NCBI GenBank assembly: GCA_047614245.1 | Contig: JBLHIC010000057.1 | Coordinates: 1 to 15,935 of the forward strand | Length of the DNA stretch: 15,935 bases | Reading direction: 5' to 3' | DNA from: Ulvibacter sp047614245 | GTDB lineage: Bacteria > Bacteroidota > Bacteroidia > Flavobacteriales > Flavobacteriaceae | In this document: positions 6,875-13,615 of the stretch, piece after piece | Numbering within the stretch: position 1 is the stretch's first letter | How the letters are laid out: each line of letters starts with the position of its first letter | Made by a program: the position numbers and the translations under genes | The notes under the pieces: generated by a model | What the model was told of the DNA's origin: nothing | Database searches by the model: none | Seen by the model: only the letters and a program-made list of their open reading frames with translations

Positions 6875-7396
6875 TTAAATAAACAAAAATATTTCTCTAG
6901 GTAATTTGAATTTATCAATTGGATTACCGTTTGGGTCAAAATAGAGATAGGTGAGTTGTCCCTCTGCGTTGAGACGCACACGATAAATAAATTGTTGCGG
7001 ATTCTCTAAGTCAATAAGCTCAGCAGCTATAATTTGTGCGTTATTATAGTTCCGGAAACAGTATTCTCGAATGTTTGCTGGCACGTTAAAACTATCAATA
7101 AATAAAGAGTAGGCTAGGAGATCTCCTTGTTCTGTATAATAGGCATAATTACCTAACCCGCCTTGCTTTTTGAAGGTAGCCATATAATAGGGTGTGTCGT
7201 TTTCTACTTTATCACTTTCTTTGTGCAATTTCCATTTTGTCACAAAACTATCGCTAAACTTGGTGCGTTGTGCCATTGTGACAAGATCAGGCACTTCGCT
7301 TGTATTGATAGCTTTTCGATCTATACTGCTATATTGTGCAAATATACTTTGAGTAAAAAAGAATATAGAAACGGCGATGCATAGTGAATTTTTCAT
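6875..7396 (-). CDS. Small secreted protein of unknown function, possibly PepSY-like fold
   Basis: A 173-residue protein with a clear signal peptide (residues 1-20, core CIAVSIFFF, cleavage after IFA before Gln21), hence periplasmic or surface exposed. The mature part has a short helical start, then a repeated pattern of beta strands: WKLHKES, YYMATFKKQG, YAYYTEQGDLLAYSLFID, an amphipathic segment NIREYCFRNYNNAQIIAAEL, QFIYRVRLNAEGQLTYLYFD and PNGNPIDK. Strand pairs joined by a G-D or G-Q turn around one helix recall the PepSY-like/beta-lactamase-inhibitor-like proteins common in Bacteroidota, but no diagnostic motif is present. It is the only intact gene between the tRNA and the phosphoesterase. 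A pseudogene abuts its 3' side, and two inverted repeats lie 56-110 bp upstream of its ATG. Confidence 0.7.
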   Translation of the reverse strand: MKNSLCIAVSIFFFTQSIFAQYSSIDRKAINTSEVPDLVTMAQRTKFSDSFVTKWKLHKESDKVENDTPYYMATFKKQGGLGNYAYYTEQGDLLAYSLFIDSFNVPANIREYCFRNYNNAQIIAAELIDLENPQQFIYRVRLNAEGQLTYLYFDPNGNPIDKFKLPREIFLFI

Positions 7397-7451
7397 AACG
7401 TTGATTTTCTTAAAATTACATCAGTAAGCCGGCTTAAACGACTTGTTGTGA

Positions 7452-7475
7452 AACAATTAACTAGTAATAATTGTT
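7452..7475. promoter_or_regulatory. Inverted repeat AACAATTA/TAATTGTT, possible operator
   Basis: An 8-bp perfect inverted repeat (7452-7459 and 7468-7475) with an 8-base spacer that itself begins ACTAGT. It lies about 56 bp upstream of the start of the small secreted protein at 7396, a position suitable for regulator binding. No regulator gene is nearby, so this is a suggestion only. Confidence 0.35.
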
Positions 7476-7482
7476 ATGGTAT

Positions 7483-7506
7483 CCATAAATAAAATTTATG
7501 GTTTTT
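7483..7506 (+). terminator. AT-rich hairpin followed by a T tract
   Basis: CCATAAAT (7483-7490) and ATTTATGG (7494-7501) form a perfect 8-bp stem with an AAA loop, followed by TTTTT at 7502-7506. The form fits a plus-strand intrinsic terminator, but no plus-strand gene lies to its left. It could be the remains of a lost gene's terminator or part of a regulatory palindrome cluster with the repeat at 7452-7475. Confidence 0.4.
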
Positions 7507-7572
7507 AATTACTTCGGAAATCTTAAATTAATTCATTCTATTACCATTTTTGAGTTGGCAGGACTTGTTTAC

Positions 7573-7775
7573 TTATTCTAAGGCTCTAACTCGGATAGAT
7601 TCTAAAGGCTCTTTCCCTTCTTTTTTGTCCATAGTCAAGATACCTTTTTTGCCAGGACTGATTTAAGAGGAACAAATTGGCCCAAGTTAGTTTCAGTCTA
7701 TACATTGACGGTAAAGAAGTTAATGCCGTCATTTTGGTCAAATGTCGCAATAGACCTCAGGAAGATCACAAAAGT
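7573..7775 (-). pseudogene. Broken coding remnant of unknown family
   Basis: Minus-strand reading gives a protein-like sequence only if frames are joined: VIFLRSIATFDQNDGINFF then TVNV and a TAG stop, continuing in the same frame as TETNLGQFVPLKSVLAKK, then after a one-base shift GILTMDKKEGKEPLESIRV and RALE with a stop at 7573-7575. The joined product looks like the C-terminal beta-rich end of a larger enzyme. The intact part alone could be a 19-codon ORF starting at the ATG complementary to 7630-7632, too short to call a gene. An opposing plus-strand frame overlaps this stretch, so the strand is not beyond doubt. I do not recognise the family. Confidence 0.4.
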
Positions 7776-7785
7776 TCATTTGAGA

Positions 7786-8934
7786 TTACTTACATTTCTT
7801 ATAAGGTGGAGTATACTTGTTTTTATTTTTCGTCCAAGTTAAAAGAACCTCGTCTCTAAGAGTAGTTGGGTTGTCGGGAACTGGCGTATAATATGGATCC
7901 CCCTTGCAAAATCCAACGGAACTTAGTTTTACACTACCGCTAGCCATTATAGAAATAGTACTGTAGCCAAAGAAAGAAGCGTCACCTTTACTGCCTCCAT
8001 TTCCTGCAATGATTTGATATGTACCACCGCCCAATTTTTTATTGATTGGCTGCCATCGCTGATAATCATGCTTATGGGCCGATAGCATTGCAACCACACG
8101 AGCTTCTTCCAGAGCTGGCCAGAGTATGGGTCCTGACGGTAATCCACTATGCCCGGTTTCTGCTTTGTTGTTGACATAATATGGTCTATGACCTAAAACA
8201 AAAATATGCTCAATGCGTTTATTTGATTTAAATTCGTTAATCTTCTCAATCACCCAAGAAGTTGGGATAATTCCCTCTTTACCATATTTTATTTTTTTTG
8301 TTGGGGGATTATAAGAATCTGTATTCATGACCACAAACCCTATGTTCTCTCGAACAAAGGCGAAGGTAAGGCGATTATCTATTTTGTCTGAACTTGCCAA
8401 GGTATCCCTATCTGCTGGCATATATGGCTGCATATATTTTAACCAAATATCTGTGCTTCCGGCCAATGGGACCTCTATTTTTTTCTTCTTCTTTTTCTTC
8501 TTTACTCTTACCTTTTTGCCATACAACATTTCATGATTTCCAGGTACCGCAACCATTTCTACTCCAGATTTGCTTAAACTATCACTTTCGTAAAGAGCTA
8601 ACCAGGCTTTGAGCTGGGTGTTTAATATCTCTGTGGTGGATTCGCCCAATACCATATCTCCGAGAAAAAAGAAAATTTCTGGTTTTCTAGTGAGGGCATT
8701 CACTTCTTTAAAAATACGCCGTAGCACATACTTATTAGCCGTGGATGGAACAGTATAGTGGGCATCGCCTTTGTCTACTCGATTGCATCCTAAAAATGAA
8801 AAACTAAATACGACAGAGTCATTTTCTACGGACTTTATTTCGACAACTGCAATTTCTTTATTTTTCTTTGAAAAATCGCAGCTACTAACCGAAATAAGAA
8901 AGATTAAAAGTGATGAGATGAATAAAGACTTCAT
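7786..8934 (-). CDS. Calcineurin-like metallophosphoesterase, lipoprotein
   Basis: A 382-residue lipoprotein: the signal peptide ends in the lipobox VSSC with Cys19 as the lipidated residue, so it is anchored in the cell envelope. The metallophosphoesterase core is visible as GDMV (Asp93), PGNHE (131-135), VLGHRP (His249) and AHKHDY (286-291). These are the second to fifth metal-binding motifs of the superfamily. The usual first motif, D-x-H, is replaced at the matching place (after a beta strand) by FLGCNR at 47-52, so metal site 1 is unusual. A run of eight lysines at 145-152 sits in a loop between PGNHE and the next strand. The ATG lies 8 bp after the stop of the threonine dehydrogenase gene, so the two probably share a message. 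The substrate is unknown; acid-phosphatase-like enzymes of this family hydrolyse phosphomonoesters. No terminator is seen after the stop. Confidence 0.85.
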   Translation of the reverse strand: MKSLFISSLLIFLISVSSCDFSKKNKEIAVVEIKSVENDSVVFSFSFLGCNRVDKGDAHYTVPSTANKYVLRRIFKEVNALTRKPEIFFFLGDMVLGESTTEILNTQLKAWLALYESDSLSKSGVEMVAVPGNHEMLYGKKVRVKKKKKKKKIEVPLAGSTDIWLKYMQPYMPADRDTLASSDKIDNRLTFAFVRENIGFVVMNTDSYNPPTKKIKYGKEGIIPTSWVIEKINEFKSNKRIEHIFVLGHRPYYVNNKAETGHSGLPSGPILWPALEEARVVAMLSAHKHDYQRWQPINKKLGGGTYQIIAGNGGSKGDASFFGYSTISIMASGSVKLSSVGFCKGDPYYTPVPDNPTTLRDEVLLTWTKNKNKYTPPYKKCK

Positions 8935-8942
8935 TATTAAAA

Positions 8943-9887
8943 TTATTGCTTTCTCAAATTATGAATCATAATTTCGGTCATTTCTTCCAGAGAAATTGAG
9001 TGATCCCAACCCCAATCATTTCTCGCGTCACTATCATCAATGCTTTGTGGCCAAGAATCTGCGATCTCTTGTCTGAAATCTGGCTTGTATTCAATTTCAA
9101 ATTCGGGGATATGCTTTCTAATGCTGGTTGCGATTTCTTTAGGATTAAAGCTCATCGCAGCTAAATTATAAGAAGAACGGATCTGAATATTCTTTTTTTT
9201 AGTTTCCATTATCCCAAATGTTGCCTTGATGGCATCATCCATAAACATCATTGGCAAGGTGGTTTCAGCATTTAAAAAACAGATGTAATTGCTATGCTTC
9301 AAAGCCTTATGATAAATATCTATCGCGTAGTCTGTAGTTCCGCCACCTGGCAAGGTCTTATAACTAATAAGCCCAGGATATCGAATACTTCTTACATCAA
9401 CATCGTATTTATTTGCATAATATTCGCACCAACGTTCCCCTGCTTGTTTACTTATTCCATAGACGGTTGAAGGCTCCATAATAGTCCGTTGAGGCGTTTC
9501 GGTCTTAACTGTGGTAGGGCCAAAAACCGCAATGCTAGAAGGCCAGAATATCTTTTCAATTTTCTTATCTCGTGCTAGGTTAAGGACATTGAACAATGAA
9601 TTCATATTCAAATTCCAGGCTTTCATCGGAAATTTTTCGGCAGTTGCTGAAAGCATTGCGGCCATCAAATAGACTTCAGTAATTTCATGTCGAATTACGA
9701 TATTTTGTAGGGCATCGTAATCTGTGGCATCCAAAACCTCAAAGGGTCCAGACTTCATAAGCACGTCGTCACCTTTCTTTATGTCACTGGCGATTACCTT
9801 ATGCTTGCCAAATTTATTTCGTAAAAAAGCTGTGAGTTCTGTCCCTATTTGACCAGAGGCTCCTATAATAAGAATTCTTTTTTTCAT
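8943..9887 (-). CDS. tdh: L-threonine 3-dehydrogenase, short-chain (epimerase-like) type
   Basis: A 314-residue cytosolic enzyme that oxidises L-threonine to 2-amino-3-ketobutyrate with NAD+. It is of the extended SDR type found in Flavobacterium and Thermoplasma, not the zinc alcohol-dehydrogenase type of E. coli. Visible motifs are GASGQIG at 9-15 (NAD loop), ASDI at 33-36 (acidic residue selecting NAD), AAMLSATAE at 76-84, SSIAVFGP at 117-124, PSTVYGISK at 139-147 with catalytic Tyr143 and Lys147, RYPGLISY, LPGGGTTDYAIDIYHKA, and the C-terminal RQEIADSWPQSIDDSDARN with DWGW. This string is diagnostic of the family. The next step, 2-amino-3-ketobutyrate CoA ligase (kbl), is not beside it; the spt gene at 1225-2439 belongs to the same fold family but its neighbours point to lipid synthesis. 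The phosphoesterase gene follows after 8 bp. Confidence 0.93.
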   Translation of the reverse strand: MKKRILIIGASGQIGTELTAFLRNKFGKHKVIASDIKKGDDVLMKSGPFEVLDATDYDALQNIVIRHEITEVYLMAAMLSATAEKFPMKAWNLNMNSLFNVLNLARDKKIEKIFWPSSIAVFGPTTVKTETPQRTIMEPSTVYGISKQAGERWCEYYANKYDVDVRSIRYPGLISYKTLPGGGTTDYAIDIYHKALKHSNYICFLNAETTLPMMFMDDAIKATFGIMETKKKNIQIRSSYNLAAMSFNPKEIATSIRKHIPEFEIEYKPDFRQEIADSWPQSIDDSDARNDWGWDHSISLEEMTEIMIHNLRKQ

Positions 9888-10003
9888 ATAAAAATGCGGC
9901 TAAAATTGCGAGTAAATATAGGGATAATCTCTCCTAATTCTTTCTTAATTTAAGTCACTTTGCCGTGAATAAAATTATATTTGTATTTCTTACAATATCT
10001 ACA
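9888..10003. promoter_or_regulatory. Divergent promoter region with a Bacteroidota -7 box at 9976-9983
   Basis: This gap drives tdh on the minus strand and the small lipoprotein on the plus strand. On the plus strand TATATTTG (9976-9983) is an exact TAnnTTTG box, 20 bases before the ATG at 10004; TTTG at 9959-9962 is upstream at a shorter than usual spacing. On the minus strand the complement of about 9915-9922 reads TATATTTA, one base off the consensus, and may serve tdh. Transcription starting just after 9983 would exclude the upstream ATG at 9965. Confidence 0.5.
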
Positions 10004-10591
10004 ATGAAAATATTTTTCCTTTCTCTAATTACTTTATTTTTTTCAGTGGTTTCCTGTGGAAATCCTTCGGAAGAAATTCAAACTACACGGGAAAATATAG
10101 AAACTACTGTTTTGTTTGGCGAGAAGAATTTTGTCTTCCCTAATCTTTCTGAAAACGCTAAGGTTTATACTATGCAATGGGGTGCATTTGAAGATTTTGA
10201 AATAGAAGCTAAGAGTATCAATGGGAGTACAGTTGACGGACTTCGAGCAAAATCGACAAGATTAATAAATAGGTTGGATTCTATTACTAAAAAAGTTCCT
10301 GATACTCTAAATACTAAATCCATAATTTCTCGGGTAATGGTAACAAAAACTCGTGCTCTGCTGCTGCTGCAAGAAGTTCAAAAAACTAATATTGATTCGG
10401 CTAGGCTTCAGCTTCAAATCAAAGAAATGAATAATGCTGCCAAGCATTTAATTATTCAAATCAATGAAAAGTTCCTTAAAGACGCCATAGATTTTCAGAG
10501 AGTTGATAGTGAGAAAAAGGAAATTGAAAGTCAGAAACGCTTACTGGATTCAATTTTCAAACTAGAAATGGAGGACAATAAATCAAATTAA
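10004..10591 (+). CDS. Small lipoprotein of unknown function
   Basis: A 195-residue lipoprotein. The peptide MKIFFLSLITLFFSVVSCGN has a strong hydrophobic core and the lipobox VVSC (Cys18). An in-frame ATG at 9965 would add 13 residues; I prefer 10004 because it gives a normal signal peptide and because the TATATTTG box at 9976-9983 lies between the two. After a short beta-like stretch (VLFGEKNFVFPNL, AKVYTMQWGAFEDFE) the protein is mainly helical and charged, from about residue 60 to the end, with heptad-like stretches such as NRLDSITKK and SARLQLQIKEMNNAAKHLI, suggesting a helical bundle or coiled coil. No cysteine beyond the lipid anchor and no catalytic motif is seen. The M13 peptidase lipoprotein follows 60 bp downstream on the same strand. 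I do not recognise the family. Confidence 0.75.
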   Translation: MKIFFLSLITLFFSVVSCGNPSEEIQTTRENIETTVLFGEKNFVFPNLSENAKVYTMQWGAFEDFEIEAKSINGSTVDGLRAKSTRLINRLDSITKKVPDTLNTKSIISRVMVTKTRALLLLQEVQKTNIDSARLQLQIKEMNNAAKHLIIQINEKFLKDAIDFQRVDSEKKEIESQKRLLDSIFKLEMEDNKSN

Positions 10592-10651
10592 CAGAACTTT
10601 CGAAGCGTTCTAGACTTTTTGAAAGTTCAAATAAATAACTACACTAAACCT
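10592..10651 (+). other. Short gap with an 8-bp inverted repeat between the lipoprotein and M13 genes
   Basis: GAACTTTC (10594-10601) and GAAAGTTC (10621-10628) form a perfect 8-bp stem around a 19-base loop. There is no T tract after it, so it is a weak terminator candidate at best. It may stabilise or process an mRNA shared by the two genes, or act as a regulatory site. Confidence 0.35.
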
Positions 10652-12718
10652 ATGAAAATAATTTCTTTAAAATCAGGTATTGCCGGGATTGTGCTGGCAA
10701 TAACGATTGTTGCTTGTAATAACGATAAAAAAACGGACAAGTCAGAAAATGAAGAGAGGGGGATTATCCTTTCGAATATGGATACCACGGTAAGTCCGAA
10801 GGAGGATTTCTACAATTATGTCAATGGTAACTGGATGCAAACCACTGAGATTCCTAATGATCAAGTTCGCTGGGGAGGTTTCGGGGTGCTTCGTAAATCC
10901 ACTGCTGCCGATGTTTTGAATATTATAGAAAGAGCAAAAGAAAGCGGAAAGTATGCTGCAGATACAGATCAAGCAAAGGCACTAGCGATTTTCGCGTCAG
11001 AACTTGATACCGTAGCAAGAGATGCTGCAGGAATTGATCCTTTAAGACCCGCTCTAGCTAAGATAGCTTCGATTAGCAATGTTGCCGATTTTCAAAAAAT
11101 AATGACTGAAGATGCCGTAATAGTATCTCAACCGTTTATTGGGGTAGCTGCTTTTTCGAACCCTAGTAATAGTTCAATGAATTCGGCCTATATTACTCCA
11201 GGAGGTCTGGGATTACCTGATAGAGATTTTTATACTAATACTGATGCGAAGTCGATCGAAATTAGAGGGCAATACGTTGATCATATTGCCAGAATGCTCC
11301 CGTTTTTAGGGGATTCGGAATCGGATGCACGAGCCCAGGCTGAAACAATTTTAGCCTTTGAAACTAAGCTAGCAACTCCGAGATTAGATAAGGTAGCCAG
11401 TAGAGATTTCAGAAACTTTAATAATCCACGTTCCATAGCTCAAATTCAGGAAATGGCTCCAGCCATTCAGTGGGAAAAGGCGTTTAAGGATTTAGGTGTT
11501 ACTAAGAAAATGGATACAGTAATAGTTATGCAACCTGCATATATGGAAGTTGTACAAAATATATTGGCTGATGGAGATGTGGCTACTTGGAAAACTGTGA
11601 TGCGCTGGGCCACTTTGAATGACGCTGCCGGACAACTAACTACTGAGATCGATAAGGCAAATTGGGACTTTTACAATAAAACATTAAATGGTTCGGTGGC
11701 TCAGAAACCAGCAGATGAAAGAGCCCTTCAGACTGTAAATGGAAGTGTTGGAGAAGCTCTAGGTAAACTATATGTTGATGAAATGTTTCCTCCGGAAGCA
11801 AAAGAGAAAGCCGAAAAGATGATCGCAAATGTTATCGAAGCTTATAAGGCCCGTATAATGGAGTTAGATTGGATGGGGGACAGTACCAAAATAAAGGCAA
11901 TCGAGAAACTTGATAGGTTCTCTGTAAAAATTGGATATCCTAATAAATGGAAAGATTATTCAACGATGGATGTTAAAGAAGAAAACACCTATTATGATAA
12001 TATGGTAGCTATTGGCGCCTGGGGATTAAAAGAGAATCTCGATGATATAGATGAGCCTGTAGATCGTACAGAATGGGGAATGTCTCCTCAAACGGTAAAT
12101 GCCTACTTCAATCCGTTTAATAACGAGATTGTATTCCCTGCGGCTATCTTACAGCCTCCTTTCTATGATTATTTAGCTGATGATGCGGTAAATTACGGCG
12201 GAATTGGCGCAGTTATCGGGCATGAAATTTCACATGCTTTTGATGATAGTGGTTCTCGTTTTGACGCTAATGGAAATCTAATTAATTGGTGGTCGGATAC
12301 CGATTTAGCTAATTTTACTGAACGTGGAAATGCATTGGTAGAACAATACGATGCTATTGAAGTGTTGGATAGCGTATTCGTAAATGGTAAATTCACTTTA
12401 GGAGAAAATATTGGAGATTTGGGTGGTGTATTAGGAGCCTATGACGGCTTACAACGCCTTTATAAGGAAATTGGCAGACCTGATGATATTGATGGCTTAA
12501 CGGCCGAACAGCGATTCTTTATGAGCTGGGCAACCGTTTGGCGCACGAAACAAAGGGATAAGTCGCTTAGAAATCAAGTGAAGACCGATCCACATACACC
12601 TGGAAGATGGCGCGCTACTGAACCTCTTAAAAATATAGATGCTTTTTATGAAGCTTTTAATATTAAAGAGGGTGATGCTATGTATGTTGCTCCTGAGAAT
12701 AGGGTGCGTATTTGGTAG
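10652..12718 (+). CDS. M13 family zinc metallopeptidase (neprilysin/PepO-like), lipoprotein
   Basis: A 688-residue endopeptidase of the neprilysin/endothelin-converting-enzyme family, which cleaves oligopeptides on the outside of the inner membrane or at the surface. I start it at the ATG at 10652 because that gives a proper signal peptide with lipobox IVAC (Cys22); a TTG at 10619 would extend it by 11 residues. The N-terminal M13 domain begins PKEDFYNYVNGNWM. The catalytic domain has NAYFNP (483-488, substrate-backbone binding), HEISH (524-528, two zinc ligands and the general base), ENIGDLGG with the third zinc ligand Glu585 and Asp589, and the end RVRIW in place of the classical CRVW. Length and motifs are normal for bacterial members, so it should be active. 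Base composition is richer in G and C than in the left block. It ends at a strong terminator. Confidence 0.95.
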   Translation: MKIISLKSGIAGIVLAITIVACNNDKKTDKSENEERGIILSNMDTTVSPKEDFYNYVNGNWMQTTEIPNDQVRWGGFGVLRKSTAADVLNIIERAKESGKYAADTDQAKALAIFASELDTVARDAAGIDPLRPALAKIASISNVADFQKIMTEDAVIVSQPFIGVAAFSNPSNSSMNSAYITPGGLGLPDRDFYTNTDAKSIEIRGQYVDHIARMLPFLGDSESDARAQAETILAFETKLATPRLDKVASRDFRNFNNPRSIAQIQEMAPAIQWEKAFKDLGVTKKMDTVIVMQPAYMEVVQNILADGDVATWKTVMRWATLNDAAGQLTTEIDKANWDFYNKTLNGSVAQKPADERALQTVNGSVGEALGKLYVDEMFPPEAKEKAEKMIANVIEAYKARIMELDWMGDSTKIKAIEKLDRFSVKIGYPNKWKDYSTMDVKEENTYYDNMVAIGAWGLKENLDDIDEPVDRTEWGMSPQTVNAYFNPFNNEIVFPAAILQPPFYDYLADDAVNYGGIGAVIGHEISHAFDDSGSRFDANGNLINWWSDTDLANFTERGNALVEQYDAIEVLDSVFVNGKFTLGENIGDLGGVLGAYDGLQRLYKEIGRPDDIDGLTAEQRFFMSWATVWRTKQRDKSLRNQVKTDPHTPGRWRATEPLKNIDAFYEAFNIKEGDAMYVAPENRVRIW

Positions 12719-12747
12719 TAATTTTTTTACCTTTTTTTAAAATTTTC

Positions 12748-12783
12748 AACCCTCCGAGAGTTCTAAACTCTAGGAGGGTTTTT
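12748..12783 (+). terminator. Strong intrinsic terminator between convergent genes
   Basis: AACCCTCC (12748-12755) pairs with GGAGGGTT (12773-12780), and inside it AGAGT (12757-12761) pairs with ACTCT (12767-12771), leaving a five-base loop and a single G-A mismatch. It is followed by T residues and flanked on both sides by AAAATTTT-like tracts, so it can work for the M13 gene on the plus strand and for the YeeZ-like gene arriving on the minus strand. Confidence 0.9.
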
Positions 12784-12805
12784 AAAATTTTAAAAGGTTG
12801 TTTTT

Positions 12806-13615
12806 TTAAGTCAAGCTGTGCTTGAATTTATATTTTAATACCAAACCGAGGAGTTCTGAATCTACTTGTTTAAAAACTTCATCTCTTTCTTCTTTAGCAA
12901 ACGTTGGCGGAACTAAAGCAAGCTGTACAGCTTTTTTAGTGTAGTAATCAGATTTTGTAGGATGTTGCGGAGTCACAGCATTAAAAATATGACCAAGGGC
13001 ATCTTGTTTTATAATTTTTGAAAGTATCCCAATACAATCACTGCGATGAATTAGATTAACTGGCGCGTCCCCGTCGATTAAATTATCCCGGCCTGCCAGA
13101 TAACGTGTTGGTTGTCTGCTTCCACCAAATAAACCCCCAAACCTAACGACGCTAGTCTTTATTTTTTCTGAAGTAAAAAAAAGTTGTTCTACCTCTAAAA
13201 GCTGTTTCCCAGCAATACCCGCTGGCTTTGGAAGTGATTTCTCTGTAACCTTGCCTTGGGCGTCATCATAAACAGAGGTGCTACTTACTAAAATTACTTT
13301 TTCGACCTGGGATTTTTCAATTTCAGTTAAAAAATGAGTCATTTTCAATACATAATTTGCTCCGGTATTTCTGCGTAAACCAGGGGGAATCATAATTACT
13401 AAATAATCTGCTTTTTCAAGGAATGCTTCGGCCGATCCCGAAACTCCCGATTCAGAAATTTCCAGATGATAGGCGTCAAAACCACTTTTTTGAAGTATAG
13501 TTGCTTTCTTTAAACTTGTCGCAGATCCTTTTACTTGATATCCCAAATTTTGTAAATGATAAGCAAAAGGTTTCCCTAACCATCCTAAGCCGGCAATTGC
13601 TATTGTTTTACTCAT
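12806..13615 (-). CDS. YeeZ-like atypical SDR family dinucleotide-binding protein
   Basis: A 269-residue cytosolic protein with a Rossmann fold. The N-terminus TIAIAGLGWLGKPFAYHLQN carries the GLGWLG loop (9-14), a glycine pattern of the atypical SDR group that includes E. coli YeeZ, rather than GxxGxxG. Further family marks are DYLVIMIPPG, VILVSSTSVY, the G(I)AGKQLLEVEQ helix where classical SDRs have Y-x3-K, VVRFGGLFGG, and INLIHRSDC-like VNLIHRSDC. The classical catalytic Tyr-Lys pair is not present in the standard place, so a dehydrogenase reaction is doubtful and the substrate is unknown. The ATG overlaps the M28 peptidase stop as ATGA (4 bp), pointing to coupled translation. The gene ends at the bidirectional terminator at 12748-12783. 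Confidence 0.85.
   Translation of the reverse strand: MSKTIAIAGLGWLGKPFAYHLQNLGYQVKGSATSLKKATILQKSGFDAYHLEISESGVSGSAEAFLEKADYLVIMIPPGLRRNTGANYVLKMTHFLTEIEKSQVEKVILVSSTSVYDDAQGKVTEKSLPKPAGIAGKQLLEVEQLFFTSEKIKTSVVRFGGLFGGSRQPTRYLAGRDNLIDGDAPVNLIHRSDCIGILSKIIKQDALGHIFNAVTPQHPTKSDYYTKKAVQLALVPPTFAKEERDEVFKQVDSELLGLVLKYKFKHSLT

Larger units (their letters stand above)
7397..7785. other. 389-bp region with no intact gene upstream of the small secreted protein
   Basis: It contains, from left to right, the likely promoter zone of the secreted protein gene (a TAATTTTA on the minus strand near 7415-7422 is one base off the -7 consensus), the two inverted repeats at 7452-7475 and 7483-7501, and the broken coding remnant at 7573-7775. 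I see no RNA gene. Confidence 0.5.

Noticed and set aside
7662..7859. Plus-strand open frame containing QVSFSLYIDGKEVNAVIL
   Set aside because: It has no ATG, overlaps the 3' end of the phosphoesterase on the other strand, and competes with a minus-strand remnant that fits the direction of its neighbours; kept only as an alternative.
8327..8612. Plus-strand frames rich in Phe and Ser
   Set aside because: These are the antisense reading of the lysine run in the phosphoesterase gene.
10594..10628. Hairpin GAACTTTC/GAAAGTTC as a terminator
   Set aside because: The loop is long and no T tract follows, so termination is unlikely.
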